Shown: positions 1 through 9,852 of the stretch, one piece after another | Layout of the letters: each line of letters begins with the position of its first letter | Position numbering within the stretch: position 1 is the stretch's first letter | Source of the DNA: Flavisphingopyxis sp963800335 | Lineage (GTDB): Bacteria > Pseudomonadota > Alphaproteobacteria > Sphingomonadales > Sphingomonadaceae | DNA: 64,000 nucleotides | Direction: 5' to 3' | Assembly: GCA_963800335.1 (NCBI GenBank) | Contig: CAWDAN010000001.1 | Span: 806,001-870,000, forward strand | The notes under the pieces: generated by a model | Database searches by the model: none | The model's input: the letters and a program-made list of their open reading frames with translations, nothing else | What the model was told of the DNA's origin: nothing | Position numbers and translations under genes: made by a program

Positions 1-1218
1 GGCGTCTTCGAACTCCTGCGCGGCGACGAGGCGCTTGGCGCGGCGTGCGGCGAGCAAGGCAGCCTCGTTGACGAGGTTGGCAAGGTCGGCACCAGAGAAA
101 CCCGGCGTGCCGCGCGCGATCGTGCGCGCGTTGACGTCGGGGGCGAGGGGAACCTTGCGCATGTGGACTTCGAGTATCTTGACACGGCCGTCGATATCGG
201 GCCGCGGCACGACGACCTGGCGATCGAAGCGACCGGGGCGAAGCAAAGCGGGATCGAGCACGTCGGGACGGTTGGTCGCGGCGATGATGATGATGCCTTC
301 GTTCGCCTCGAAGCCGTCCATTTCGACGAGCAGCTGGTTGAGCGTCTGCTCGCGCTCGTCATTGCCGTTGCCGAGGCCGGCACCGCGATGGCGACCGACT
401 GCGTCGATTTCGTCGATGAAGACGATGCACGGCGCGTTCTTCTTGGCCTGTTCGAACATGTCGCGGACACGGCTGGCGCCGACGCCGACGAACATCTCGA
501 CAAAGTCCGAGCCCGAAATGGTGAAGAAGGGCACGCCTGCTTCACCCGCGATGGCGCGGGCGAGCAGCGTCTTGCCGGTGCCGGGCGAGCCGACCAGCAA
601 GGCGCCCTTGGGAATCTTGCCGCCGAGACGGCTGAATTTCTTGGGATCCTTGAGGAACTCGACGATTTCCTCGAGCTCCTCGCGCGCTTCGTCGATGCCC
701 GCAACGTCTTGGAAGGTGACCTTGCCCTGCCGTTCGGTGAGCAGCTTGGCTTTCGACTTGCCGAAGCCCATCGCGCCGCCGGTGCCGCCCGATTTCTGCA
801 TGTGGCGGATGACGAAAAACGCGACGCCGAGGATCAACAGGAAGGGCAGCGCCTGGATCAGGAGGTACAGCCAGATGCTGCCCGAGCCGGTTGCCTGGCT
901 CGACACCTGGACGTTGTTGTCGATCAGCAGCTGGGTCGGCTGTGCGTCCTTGGTCGGGATGGTCGAGATCTTGGCACCGTCGGCGGTCGTCGCGACGATC
1001 GTTTCGGGGCCGATGACGACGCTCTTGATCTGGCCCTCCTTCACCTGGGCGACGAAATCCGAATAGGCGATTGCATCACCCGTTTTCGCGCCGCCGCCGA
1101 ACAGCGATGCGACGAGCAGCATGGCGAAGATGATTCCCGCCCAGATCGCGATGCTGCGCATCCACGGGTTGCCGCCGCCTTCGGGATCGTTCTTCGGCGT
1201 CTTGTCGTCGTCCATCAT
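1..1218 (-). CDS. ftsH: ATP-dependent zinc metalloprotease FtsH (N-terminal part, cut by window edge)
   Basis: Membrane-bound AAA+ protease that degrades misfolded and regulatory membrane and cytosolic proteins. The first 406 residues are present; the coding frame runs off the left edge. Visible in order: a TM segment at about 20-40, a periplasmic stretch, a second TM at about 112-135, then the AAA module with Walker A GSPGTGKT, Walker B FIDEID and the second region of homology (AATNRPDVLDPALLRPGRFDRQ-type). The HEXXH protease site lies outside the window. The start is one of two adjacent ATGs (1218 or 1215). Walker A has Ser where many FtsH proteins have Pro (GPPGTGKT); this should not matter for ATP binding. 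It follows tilS after 91 bp on the same strand. Confidence 0.97.
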   Translation of the reverse strand, partial: MMDDDKTPKNDPEGGGNPWMRSIAIWAGIIFAMLLVASLFGGGAKTGDAIAYSDFVAQVKEGQIKSVVIGPETIVATTADGAKISTIPTKDAQPTQLLIDNNVQVSSQATGSGSIWLYLLIQALPFLLILGVAFFVIRHMQKSGGTGGAMGFGKSKAKLLTERQGKVTFQDVAGIDEAREELEEIVEFLKDPKKFSRLGGKIPKGALLVGSPGTGKTLLARAIAGEAGVPFFTISGSDFVEMFVGVGASRVRDMFEQAKKNAPCIVFIDEIDAVGRHRGAGLGNGNDEREQTLNQLLVEMDGFEANEGIIIIAATNRPDVLDPALLRPGRFDRQVVVPRPDIDGRVKILEVHMRKVPLAPDVNARTIARGTPGFSGADLANLVNEAALLAARRAKRLVAAQEFEDA

Positions 1219-1309
1219 CAAGCCTGTCGCATAGTGAAGGGATGCGGCCATTCCGCCCCTGTCATCGCCCCCAAGATAAGGTGCGATGATTAATGCGCAA
1301 TGACCTCAA

Positions 1310-2329
1310 TCACGACCAATCTCGATCAGCCTTATCGGCGTTCAAGGGCCTGGGCGGGGACGAGGTGCCCTGACGGGCGGGAGCGGCGGCGATCCGCCAG
1401 CTGCGCGCCGGTCCGGGCAGGGCGCTAACGGTCAGGTCGCCGATGCACGATTTGTCGCCGCGCTGCATCGCGTCCCACAGGCGGTGAAAGGCGATCTCGC
1501 CGATCGTGATGCCCGGTTCGGCGCGGTCGAGCGCGGTGACGAGCATCCGGTGCCACAGCGCGCGCGGCTGATCGTCATAGGCGAGGATCAGCGCATCGCC
1601 GTCGGGCGTCAGCGCGGTTTCGAGCGCATGCGCGGTCATCCAGTCGAGCGCCTCGGTCGCTTCGCCGAGCAACGCCGCGCTTTTCGCCACCGCTTTTGCA
1701 TCGAGCCAGTCGGCGTCGGCGAGCGCGGCGCGCAACCGCGCGCGGTCGTAGCGGTGGTCGCGGTTCGACGGGTCGTCGACAAAGGGCAGTTCGGCCTCGG
1801 CAAGAACGTCGCCGAGCTCGTCGCGACGCCAGTGCAGCAGGGGGCGGACGATTGTCCCATTGCGCGCGCGAATGCCCGCGAGGCCGGCGACGCCCGAGCT
1901 GCGGTTGAGGCGCATGACGAGCGTTTCGAGCTGGTCGTCGGCATGGTGTGCAGTGAGGACGTAATCGAGGGAATTGGCCGTGCGCCAGCGGTCGAGCAGG
2001 CGATAGCGTGTGGCGCGCGCACTCGACTGAATGTTGCCCGAGATCGGCGTATCGGGGGTCATGATGGTATGCGCGATGCCGCGTTCGGCGCAGACATCGG
2101 CAACATAGCGCGCCTCGTCGGCGGATTCGGGGCGCAGGCAGTGATCGATCGTCGCCGCTGCGATCCGCTGGCCAATCGCTGCGTGCGCGAGGAGCAGCAG
2201 CGCGAGGCTGTCGGGGCCACCCGATACCGCGATGCCGAACCGCGCTTGGCTCGCCGCCTGCTCACCGACGATGGCGGCGAGATCGTCGCGGAAGCGCCGG
2301 GTCGCCGATCGAGGCGCGGCCTGTGTCAC
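1310..2329 (-). CDS. tilS: tRNA(Ile)-lysidine synthase TilS
   Basis: Modifies the wobble cytidine of the CAU-anticodon tRNA-Ile to lysidine, using ATP and lysine in the cytosol. The PP-loop motif SGGPDS lies at residues 36-41 of 339, followed by TIDHCLRPES and an AHHADDQLETLVMRLNRSSG-type stretch typical of TilS. The start is GTG, five bases after the cpoB stop, which suggests co-transcription with cpoB. The product is shorter than the E. coli enzyme; the C-terminal domain is reduced, as in many alphaproteobacteria. Family assignment is secure. Confidence 0.95.
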   Translation of the reverse strand: MTQAAPRSATRRFRDDLAAIVGEQAASQARFGIAVSGGPDSLALLLLAHAAIGQRIAAATIDHCLRPESADEARYVADVCAERGIAHTIMTPDTPISGNIQSSARATRYRLLDRWRTANSLDYVLTAHHADDQLETLVMRLNRSSGVAGLAGIRARNGTIVRPLLHWRRDELGDVLAEAELPFVDDPSNRDHRYDRARLRAALADADWLDAKAVAKSAALLGEATEALDWMTAHALETALTPDGDALILAYDDQPRALWHRMLVTALDRAEPGITIGEIAFHRLWDAMQRGDKSCIGDLTVSALPGPARSWRIAAAPARQGTSSPPRPLNADKADRDWS

Positions 2330-2334
2330 CCCGC

Positions 2335-3252
2335 TCAGCTACATCCCGCCGTCGCGCGTGCCTTGCCCGCCTCTGCCTTGAGCGACGGCGAGATCGTCGC
2401 GCCATAGACCTGGTCGAGTTCCTTGAACGCGCGGCAGGCGCCGTCTTTCTGCTTGAGGCGGGTCAGCGCGATGCCGAGATACATCAGGCTGTCGGGCGCG
2501 CGCGCGCTGTCGGGCCGCTCTTGGTAATTGGCCATGAACGCCTTGGCAGCGAGGCCGTTTTCGCCATTGTCGAGATAGGCGCGGCCGAGCAGGTTCTGGG
2601 CAAAGCTGACGCGGCGATGCTTGGGATAGGTCGCGACCGCCTTTTTGAGCTGGATCTGCGCCTCGGGATAGAGCTGCGCATCCCACAGGCGATAGCCGTA
2701 GAGATAGGCGTCCTCGCCCTTGTCGCCGGTGTCGGGCACCTCGACCGCACGGACCAATGCGACGCGCGCGTCGTTCGCTGCGGGCTTGGTCGCCGGCGGC
2801 TTGGTCGAAGCGGGCGGCGTGGCGCTGTCGTTCGACGATGCGACCGGAGCCGGTGCGGCAGCCGGCGAAAGGCCGGCGATCTTGCGATCGGTGGTGGTCT
2901 TATACGCGGCGAACTCGTCGGCCATGATCCGCTGGCGGTTGCCGAGATTTTCGACCTGGCCGGTAATTGAGGCAAGCTGCGCCTCGAGCGCGTCGAGGCG
3001 CGCCATCACGTCGGTCAGCGGGGCAGTTGACGGTTGGCCGGTGCGGACCGGCTGGGCCGGGGTGATGTCGGGTTCGAAATAGGTGCCGTCGGCGCCGGGG
3101 AAAACCTTGCGCTGAACCGCGCGCATTTCCTTTTCGAGCTTGTCGACGCGCGGGGTGAGGCCGGAATCCTGTGCGGCGGCCTGCGGCGCGGCGCCGACCA
3201 TGAGCGCGGCGAGTGCAGCTGCGACCAGCCGGTGATGGAATAGGTGTGTCAT
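2335..3252 (-). CDS. cpoB: Tol-Pal system protein CpoB (YbgF)
   Basis: Periplasmic protein of 305 residues that links Tol-Pal envelope constriction with peptidoglycan synthesis. A signal peptide ends at an AQA-type site near residue 27. A coiled-coil-forming segment follows (about 30-125), then a low-complexity Ala/Pro/Thr linker, then a C-terminal tetratricopeptide region (about 180-300) with the typical AYLYGYRLWDAQLYPEAQIQLKKAV pattern. An AGGGGA ribosome site sits just before the ATG. The neighbours are not tolQRAB-pal, so assignment rests on domain order. Confidence 0.88.
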   Translation of the reverse strand: MTHLFHHRLVAAALAALMVGAAPQAAAQDSGLTPRVDKLEKEMRAVQRKVFPGADGTYFEPDITPAQPVRTGQPSTAPLTDVMARLDALEAQLASITGQVENLGNRQRIMADEFAAYKTTTDRKIAGLSPAAAPAPVASSNDSATPPASTKPPATKPAANDARVALVRAVEVPDTGDKGEDAYLYGYRLWDAQLYPEAQIQLKKAVATYPKHRRVSFAQNLLGRAYLDNGENGLAAKAFMANYQERPDSARAPDSLMYLGIALTRLKQKDGACRAFKELDQVYGATISPSLKAEAGKARATAGCS

Positions 3253-3375
3253 AAGTCCCCTCGCAAACGCGTCATTCGGTCCGGGGCCACCATAGCGCGG
3301 CGGACCACCGGGTAAAGTCGAGCTTAACTATGGGGCGCGGGCTTTCGCGATGCTTAACCGCGACGCCGGCCATCG

Positions 3376-4176
3376 TCAGGGGCCGGTATTGGCCCGTGCG
3401 ACGAGCGCACGCGGGTCGAGCGGCACGTTGCTGACGAGCGTATCGGGTGGACCCAGCGTCGCGATCTTGCGTCCGCCGACAGTGATGTCGAGCGCCTGCG
3501 GACGCGCAGTGCGCAGCAGCAGTCCGGTCGTATCGCGCGGCACGGTGTAGCTGTCGCCCGCAGAGAGTTCCTGTTCGTGCAGGCGGTTGCCCTGAGCATC
3601 GTCGACGCGGAACCAGACGAGCGCGTTGGCGGTCAGCACGATCGGCGCATCGGCGGCAACTGTGTCGGTCGTCGGTGCTGCGGCCGGCGCGCGGTCCTCG
3701 CCCGAAATGCCGGGCGCGGCGTCGACGGTTTCGGCCGTCGCATAGGGATCGCCGCCGTCCGAAAACGGTTTCCAGATGAGATAGGCGCCGAACAATGCCA
3801 GCGCTACGATCCCTGCGGTCCAGGCGAGGAAACGCGAGGGCACGCGTGACGGATCGGCGGGCTGGAACGCCTGGTATTCGTGGCGATCATCGCTGTCGAT
3901 ATATTCGTATTCGTTGCGAACCGCGTCGCTGACCTCGGCTTCATCACCGCCGATCGCACGGGCATAGGCCTTGGCAAAGCCGATCGCGTATGTCTTGCCC
4001 GGCAAGGCGGCGTATTCGGAATTTTCGAGCGATTCGAGATGGCGGATCGGGATCCGCGTTTCCTTTGCGATGTCCTGCAACGAGAGGCTCATCGCTTCGC
4101 GGCCAGCGCGCAGCCGGTCGCCGAGGCGCTCGGTCGGCGTTTCGATGGCATCATCCTGGTATTCGTCGTCGCCCAT
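3376..4176 (-). CDS. RodZ-like membrane protein with Xre-type HTH and C-terminal DUF4115
   Basis: 266 residues. Residues 17-75 form an Xre-like helix-turn-helix (LRAGREAMSLSLQDIAKETR, then IPIRHLESLE). A single TM helix follows at about 119-137 and a Thr/Ala-rich linker leads to a C-terminal beta domain of the DUF4115 type (ALVWFRVDDAQGNRL... SAGDSYTVP). This is the architecture of RodZ, which anchors MreB filaments for rod shape. The HTH probably binds a protein partner and not DNA. It lies between ptsP and cpoB on the same strand. The cell-shape role is inferred from architecture only. Confidence 0.8.
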   Translation of the reverse strand: MGDDEYQDDAIETPTERLGDRLRAGREAMSLSLQDIAKETRIPIRHLESLENSEYAALPGKTYAIGFAKAYARAIGGDEAEVSDAVRNEYEYIDSDDRHEYQAFQPADPSRVPSRFLAWTAGIVALALFGAYLIWKPFSDGGDPYATAETVDAAPGISGEDRAPAAAPTTDTVAADAPIVLTANALVWFRVDDAQGNRLHEQELSAGDSYTVPRDTTGLLLRTARPQALDITVGGRKIATLGPPDTLVSNVPLDPRALVARANTGP

Positions 4177-4269
4177 GCTTCGCTATCCCGCCCCCAGCTT
4201 ATTCTATTATTGCCGATGTCACACCAACGTGACCATATTGTCAAACCCTCCGCAGGGCTTAGGGCAATT

Positions 4270-6588
4270 TCATGCAGAAATATCGACGTCCCGTTGCAAA
4301 GCCCAGTCGGTCAACGGCTGGCGCAGGCTGCGCGTCGAGCCGGCAAGCAGTGCGGGCATGTCGCGGCGGATCGCGCCGATGTCGAGCGACTGGATCATCG
4401 CCTTCAGGGGGCCGACCCCGGCAGGCGTGATCGACAGTCGGTTGATGCCGAGGCCGATCAGCGCCATCGCCTCCAATGGCCGCCCGCCCATTTCGCCGCA
4501 TACGCCGAGCGTCACCCGTGGGCCGTCACCGGTAGCGTTCTTCGGGCCGTCGGCGATGATCCTGACGACGCGGCCGAGGAACCGCAGCACTGAGGGGCTG
4601 AGCCAGTCGTAGCGTTCGGCCAGCTTGGGATGCGCGCGGTCGGCGGCGAACAGGAACTGGGTGAGGTCGTTGGTCCCGACCGAGACGAAATCGATCCTAT
4701 CGAGCATCGTGTCGAGCATTTCGGCGAGCGCCGGGACTTCGAGCATGACGCCGTAGCGGACCTGCGAGGGGAGGCGGCCGCCTTGCTGTTTGATCCAGGC
4801 TGCCTGTTGCGCGAAGATCGCGCGCGCCTCGTCGAACTCCCACGGTTCGGAAACGAGCGGGAACATGACGTTGAGCGGGCGGCCGGCGCTTGCCTGGAGC
4901 AGCGCCCGCGCCTGAGCCTTCATCAGGCCGCCACGTTCGAGTGCGAGACGCAGCGCGCGCCAGCCCATCGCCGGGTTTTCCTCGAGGATATCGCCGCTGC
5001 GCATATAGGGTAGCGCCTTGTCGCCTCCGATATCGACGGTGCGGAACACGACGGGGCGGTCGCCCGCCGCATCGAGCACCTCTTCGTAGAGCTTCTGCTG
5101 GCGTTCGCGCTGCGGCATCGTTGCCGAGACGAGGAACTGGAACTCGGTTCGGAACAGGCCGATGCCGTCGGCGCCGGTCAGGTCGAGCGCGGTAAGATCG
5201 TCCTTGAGCCCAGCGTTGATCATCAGGTCGATGCGCGTCCCGTCGGTCCCGCGCGGTTCGGTATCGCGCAGCGCGGCATAGGCGGCGCGGCGTTTCTGCG
5301 ACAAGGCGAACTTGCTGTCGAAGGCGTCCTCGAGCGCCTGTCCGGGGCGAATGTGGACGGTCCCTTCGGCAGTGTCGAACAGCAACCGGTCGCCTTCGCG
5401 GACCTGGCTGCGCACCCCGGTGACGCGGCCGAGCACGGGGACGCCCATCGCGCGCGCCACGATGATGACGTGCGCGGTCAGCGATCCTTCCTCCAGGATC
5501 ACGCCCTTCAACCGGCGGCGGTCATATTCGAGCAGTTCGGCCGGGCCGAGGTTGCGCGCGACGAGGATCGAATCGGCGCGCAAACCGACCTGGGCGGCGG
5601 TCCCCATCCGGCCCGCGACGATGCGCAGCAGGCGATTGGAGAGGTCCTCTAGATCGTGCATCCGCTCGGCGAGCAGTGGATCGTGGATCTGCCGCATGCG
5701 CATCCGCGTGCGCTGCTGGACGCGCTCGATCGCCGCCTCGGCGGTCAGGCCGCTGTCGATCGCCTCGTTGATCCGGCGGCTCCAGCCTTCGTCATAAGCG
5801 AACATCTTGTAGGTCGCGAGGACCTCTTCATGCTCGCCGCCGGCGCCGAATTCGGCCTGGCTCGCCATCCGGTCGATCTGTTCGCGCATCTTGTCGAACG
5901 CGGCATAGACGCGGTGGCGCTCGGCTTCGGTATCGTCGGCCACGGTGTGCTCGATGACGACTCGCGGCTGATGGAAGACGGCTTCGCCCGCCGCCATTCC
6001 TTCAACCAGCTTGAGCCCGGAAAGCTGCTGCGAGGTCGTGTCGAACTGCGCCCCGCCGGGCTGTGCCTCGTCGACCAGCCCGGCATTGGCGAGCAGTTCG
6101 GCGAGGACCATCGCGACGGTCTGCAACGCCTCGATCTCGACCTCCTCGTACTTGCGCGGATCGACGTGCTGGACCGCGACGACGCCGACCGCGCGTTCGG
6201 AACGGACGATCGGCACGCCGGCGAAACTGTGGAACATGTCCTCGCCCGTCTCGGGGCGATAGACGAAGTCGGGATGGGCGGCGGCCTGATCGAGGTTGAG
6301 CGTTTCCATGTCGCGCGCGATCGTCCCGACGAGACCTTCGCCGAGGCCGAGCCGGGTAACGTGGACAGCCGATTGCTGGAGCCCGTGCGTCGCGTAGAGT
6401 TCGAGCACGCCTTCGCGCAGCAGATAGATCGAACAGACCTCGCTGGTCAGCTCTTCGGCAATGATCCCGACGACCTGGTTGAGCTTGGATTGCGGGTTGG
6501 TCCGCGCCGCCATCACATCGTGCAACCGCGTCAGGATCTGCCGCGCGGACTGGGCGGCGGAGGTCGGCGGGGGCGGCGCAGTGGTCAT
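4270..6588 (-). CDS. ptsP: Phosphoenolpyruvate-protein phosphotransferase PtsP (EI-Ntr)
   Basis: First enzyme of the nitrogen-related PTS: it takes phosphate from PEP and passes it to NPr. 772 residues. An N-terminal GAF domain occupies about 20-165 (sensor, glutamine in other species), followed by the PEP-utilising N-terminal domain, the phosphohistidine domain with catalytic His in SLTAHVIIVARAMGVP, and the PEP-binding TIM barrel with FRTEFQFL, VGTNDLTQF and GVCGEMGGRP. All catalytic elements are present. It follows the NMO gene by about 130 bp and precedes the RodZ-like gene. Confidence 0.95.
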   Translation of the reverse strand: MTTAPPPPTSAAQSARQILTRLHDVMAARTNPQSKLNQVVGIIAEELTSEVCSIYLLREGVLELYATHGLQQSAVHVTRLGLGEGLVGTIARDMETLNLDQAAAHPDFVYRPETGEDMFHSFAGVPIVRSERAVGVVAVQHVDPRKYEEVEIEALQTVAMVLAELLANAGLVDEAQPGGAQFDTTSQQLSGLKLVEGMAAGEAVFHQPRVVIEHTVADDTEAERHRVYAAFDKMREQIDRMASQAEFGAGGEHEEVLATYKMFAYDEGWSRRINEAIDSGLTAEAAIERVQQRTRMRMRQIHDPLLAERMHDLEDLSNRLLRIVAGRMGTAAQVGLRADSILVARNLGPAELLEYDRRRLKGVILEEGSLTAHVIIVARAMGVPVLGRVTGVRSQVREGDRLLFDTAEGTVHIRPGQALEDAFDSKFALSQKRRAAYAALRDTEPRGTDGTRIDLMINAGLKDDLTALDLTGADGIGLFRTEFQFLVSATMPQRERQQKLYEEVLDAAGDRPVVFRTVDIGGDKALPYMRSGDILEENPAMGWRALRLALERGGLMKAQARALLQASAGRPLNVMFPLVSEPWEFDEARAIFAQQAAWIKQQGGRLPSQVRYGVMLEVPALAEMLDTMLDRIDFVSVGTNDLTQFLFAADRAHPKLAERYDWLSPSVLRFLGRVVRIIADGPKNATGDGPRVTLGVCGEMGGRPLEAMALIGLGINRLSITPAGVGPLKAMIQSLDIGAIRRDMPALLAGSTRSLRQPLTDWALQRDVDISA

Positions 6589-6718
6589 GGCAGCGGGCCT
6601 AGCAGATGCGAAGGCGCGCTGTCATTGAGGGAGTGGGGCGGCACAGCAGAAATGTACCGCTATGCTGAAACCAGTTCAGGGTGAAAAAAACGACGGCGGG
6701 CAGCGACAATCGCGTCGC

Positions 6719-7729
6719 TCAGCCGCGATAGCTCAGCGCGACGGCGGCCTGCTCGGTCAGCTCGGAGACGATTTCGGCAACGCTCTGTTCGCTCGTCACC
6801 ATGCCGACCGACTGGCCCGCCATCAGCGACCCATTCTCGACATCGCCGTCGATCACTGCGCGGCGCAGCGCGCCCGCCCAGTAATGTTCGATCTGGAGCT
6901 GCGCCTCGGCCATTTCGACGCCGCCCTGGTCGAGCGTATTGGCAACCTCGCGCTGCTTGGCATTGAATTCCTCGCCGCCCTTGTTCTTGAGCGCGCGGAC
7001 CGGGATGACGGGCAGTCGCGGGTCAATCTGGACGCTGGCAACGGCGTCGCGCGCGCTGGCCCGCAGGAACGCCTTCTTGAACGCGGGGTGCGCGATCGAT
7101 TCGTGCGCGCAAACGAAGCGCGTGCCGAGCTGGACACCGCTCGCGCCCATTTCGAGATAGCTCGCAATTGCCTCGCCGCGGCCGATCCCGCCGGCGACGA
7201 AAACGGGCACTTCGTGCGCGACCTGCGGCAGGATTTCCTGCGCCAGCACGCTGGTCGAGACGGGGCCGATATGACCGCCCGCCTCGCTGCCCTCGATCAC
7301 CAGCGCATCGACCCCAGAACGGATCAGCTTCTTGGCGAGGCTGACGGCGGGGGCGAAGGCAATGAGCTTGGCACCGGTCGCCTTGATCGCATCGATGCTG
7401 CCCTTGGGAGGCAGGCCGCCGGCGAGGACGATGTGCGAGACGTCGTGATTCTCGCAGACGTCGATCAGCGCGAACAGGTCGGGGTGCATCGTGATAAGGT
7501 TGACGCCGAACGGCTTGTCGGTGCGCTTCTTGGTCTCGGCGATCTCGGTGTCGAGCAGGGCGGGGGTCATCGCGCCGCAGGCGATAACGCCGAAGCCGCC
7601 GGCGTTGCTAATCGCGGCGACGAGGTGGCGTTCGGACACCCAGCTCATCGCGCCGCACATGATCGCGACGCGGCAGCCAAGGAAGTCGGTGCCGCGCTGC
7701 ATCAACGCGTGGAGTTTCTCGTGGCTCAT
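6719..7729 (-). CDS. NAD(P)H-dependent flavin oxidoreductase, nitronate monooxygenase family
   Basis: 336-residue FMN-dependent TIM-barrel enzyme of the 2-nitropropane dioxygenase/FabK-related group. Visible: N-terminal CRVAIMCGAMSWVS, the FMN-phosphate binding GSEAGGHIG motif in mid-protein, and GGIGRGEAIASYLEMGASGVQLGTRF. The ATG overlaps the lysC stop by four bases (ATGA), so the two genes are translationally linked. Substrate is not predictable: members act on alkyl nitronates, on enoyl thioesters, or on unknown compounds. Confidence 0.85.
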   Translation of the reverse strand: MSHEKLHALMQRGTDFLGCRVAIMCGAMSWVSERHLVAAISNAGGFGVIACGAMTPALLDTEIAETKKRTDKPFGVNLITMHPDLFALIDVCENHDVSHIVLAGGLPPKGSIDAIKATGAKLIAFAPAVSLAKKLIRSGVDALVIEGSEAGGHIGPVSTSVLAQEILPQVAHEVPVFVAGGIGRGEAIASYLEMGASGVQLGTRFVCAHESIAHPAFKKAFLRASARDAVASVQIDPRLPVIPVRALKNKGGEEFNAKQREVANTLDQGGVEMAEAQLQIEHYWAGALRRAVIDGDVENGSLMAGQSVGMVTSEQSVAEIVSELTEQAAVALSYRG

Positions 7730-8991
7730 GACTCTGTCCCTTCGACCTCGGCATCGAGGCCGTAGGCGGTGTGAAGCACGCGCACGGCGAGCTCGGTATA
7801 GTCTTCCTCGATCAGCACGCTGATCTTGATCTCGCTGGTGGCGATCGCGAGGATTTCGATCCCGCGCGCGGCGAGCGCATCGAACATCGTCGTCGCGACG
7901 CCGGCATGGCTCTTCATCCCGACGCCGACGATCGACACCTTGGCGACGTGCGTGTTGTGCGTCATCCGGTCGTAGCCGATCTTGTCCTTGGCGGCTTCGA
8001 CGAGCGCGATCGCCTGGGCGAGGTCGGCCTGCGGGACGGTGAACATTAGGTCGATCAGGTCGTCGCCGCGCGTCGGGGTCTGGACGATCATGTCGACGTT
8101 GATGTGCGCGTCGCTCAATGGCCCGAAGATGTCGGCGACATTGCCCGCACGTTCGGGGATGTCGATCAGCATGACCAACGCTTCGTTCTTGTCGGGCGCG
8201 ATCCCGGTAATGATATGGCGTTCCATCTTGAGGTCCTCGATTTCGCTTTCGCCGACGATCATCGTCCCGCGCGTCGGTGCCATGCCGTATTCGACGAAGC
8301 TGGTCAGCACCTGGATGCGCACGCCCATCTTCATCGCGAGCCCGACCGAGCGCGTTTGCAGCACCTTGGCCCCGACGCTGGCGAGTTCGAGCATCTCTTC
8401 ATAAGTGACGTAATCGAGCTTGCGCGCGCGTGCGACGATCCGGGGGTCGGTGGTATAGACGCCGTCGACGTCGGTATAGATATCGCAGCGGTCGGCGTGG
8501 ATCGCGGCCGCGACGGCAACAGCCGACGTGTCACTGCCGCCGCGGCCCAAAGTCGCGACGCGGCCCGTGTCCATCATGCCCTGGAAGCCCGGGATGACCG
8601 CGACGCTGCCGCCCGCCATCGCGGCGGTCAGGGCGTCGGTATCGATCTCGCCGATCCGCGCGCGCGCATGGCGTCCGGTCGTGCCGATCGGCAATTGCCA
8701 GCCGAGCCAGCTGCGCGCCGGGCAGCCCATGCCCTGCAGGCACAAGGCGAGCAGGCCGGCGGTGACCTGTTCGCCGGTGGCGACGACGACATCATATTCG
8801 GTGCCGTCGGAATCGGGTGCGGCCTCGCGGCAGAAATTGACCAGCCGGTCGGTTTCCCCCGCCATGGCGCTGACGACGACGGCGACCTCGTTGCCCGCCT
8901 CGACCTCGCGCTTGACGAGGCCCGCAACGGTGCGGATGCGCTCGGTCCCCGCCATCGACGTGCCGCCGAATTTCATCACGATGCGCGCCAT
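7726..8991 (-). CDS. lysC: Aspartate kinase
   Basis: Phosphorylates aspartate, the first step to lysine, threonine, methionine and diaminopimelate. 421 residues from the ATG at 8991, chosen because it gives the canonical N-terminus MARIVMKFGGTSM; the open frame continues upstream without coding character. The kinase domain carries the KFGGTS and RGGSDTSAVAVAAA motifs. Two C-terminal ACT domains (LVMLIDIPERAGNVADIF, VSIVGVGMKSHAGVATTMF) suggest feedback inhibition. It is divergent from ubiG across an 88-bp gap. Confidence 0.96.
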   Translation of the reverse strand: MARIVMKFGGTSMAGTERIRTVAGLVKREVEAGNEVAVVVSAMAGETDRLVNFCREAAPDSDGTEYDVVVATGEQVTAGLLALCLQGMGCPARSWLGWQLPIGTTGRHARARIGEIDTDALTAAMAGGSVAVIPGFQGMMDTGRVATLGRGGSDTSAVAVAAAIHADRCDIYTDVDGVYTTDPRIVARARKLDYVTYEEMLELASVGAKVLQTRSVGLAMKMGVRIQVLTSFVEYGMAPTRGTMIVGESEIEDLKMERHIITGIAPDKNEALVMLIDIPERAGNVADIFGPLSDAHINVDMIVQTPTRGDDLIDLMFTVPQADLAQAIALVEAAKDKIGYDRMTHNTHVAKVSIVGVGMKSHAGVATTMFDALAARGIEILAIATSEIKISVLIEEDYTELAVRVLHTAYGLDAEVEGTES

Positions 8992-9079
8992 GGGTTTCGC
9001 CGGGTCTCCGCTCTGGGCTAAGCTGTGCCTGTTAGGCAAAGCGCCTGCGACACGCAAGCGAGCGAGAAAGCGAAACGCA

Positions 9080-9796
9080 ATGACCAGCATCGTCCCCGCA
9101 GAAGCCGAACATTTCGGCAGCCTCGCCGCCGACTGGTGGGATCCCAAGGGCAGCTCGGCGATGCTCCATCGGCTCAATCCGGTGCGATTGCGTTATATCC
9201 GCGAGGCGATCGACCACCATTGGGGGATCGACGACACCGAGCGCCATCCGCTCGCCGGTCGCTCGGCGCTCGACGTCGGCTGCGGCGCGGGACTGCTGGC
9301 CGAGCCGCTCGCGCGGCTGGGGGCGAGCGTCACCGGGGTCGATGCCGCGCCCGAGAACATCGCCGCGGCGCGCGATCACGCGGCGGGGCAGGGGCTGGAG
9401 ATCGACTATCGCAGCGGCGATCTGGCATCGCTGAACCTGCGGCGCTTCGACCTCGTCACCTCGATGGAGGTGATCGAACATGTCGCCGATCCCGCCGCCT
9501 TCGTCCAGACGCTGGCCGACCGGCTCGCGCCCGGCGGGCTAATGATCGTGTCGACGCCCAACCGCACCGCCGCGTCGAAGCTGCTGCTCGTCGAGGCGGC
9601 CGAACGGCTGGGCCAGGTGCCACGCGGCACGCACGATTGGGACAAGTTCGTCCGTCCGGAGGAATTGACCACGATGCTCGAAGACGCGGGGTTGAACGTC
9701 GGCGACCTGCGCGGACTGGTGCCGATGCCGGGGCGCGGCTTCGTCCTCGGCGACAACACCGCGATCAACTATCTGCTGACCGCCCGGTACCGCTAA
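9080..9796 (+). CDS. ubiG: Ubiquinone biosynthesis O-methyltransferase UbiG
   Basis: SAM-dependent methyltransferase performing both O-methylations of ubiquinone synthesis. 238 residues from the ATG at 9080. The N-terminus EAEHFGSLAADWWDPKG is a UbiG hallmark, motif I is LDVGCGAGLLAEPLARLGA, and TSMEVIEHVADP and PRGTHDWDKFVRPEEL follow. The open frame extends far upstream but that part is antisense to lysC and is rejected. Divergent from lysC. Confidence 0.95.
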   Translation: MTSIVPAEAEHFGSLAADWWDPKGSSAMLHRLNPVRLRYIREAIDHHWGIDDTERHPLAGRSALDVGCGAGLLAEPLARLGASVTGVDAAPENIAAARDHAAGQGLEIDYRSGDLASLNLRRFDLVTSMEVIEHVADPAAFVQTLADRLAPGGLMIVSTPNRTAASKLLLVEAAERLGQVPRGTHDWDKFVRPEELTTMLEDAGLNVGDLRGLVPMPGRGFVLGDNTAINYLLTARYR

Positions 9797-9852
9797 GCAG
9801 CTTTTTTCTTAATCAATGTTGGGATAGTCTCGGCGGCGATAGGGGAATTCCG

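Noticed and set aside
35..1293. Long plus-strand open frames across the first 1.3 kb
   Set aside because: They are antisense to ftsH, whose AAA motifs are unmistakable on the minus strand. In GC-rich DNA long shadow frames are common.
9797..9820. Terminator after ubiG (T-rich run)
   Set aside because: A run of T is present, but no convincing stem precedes it.
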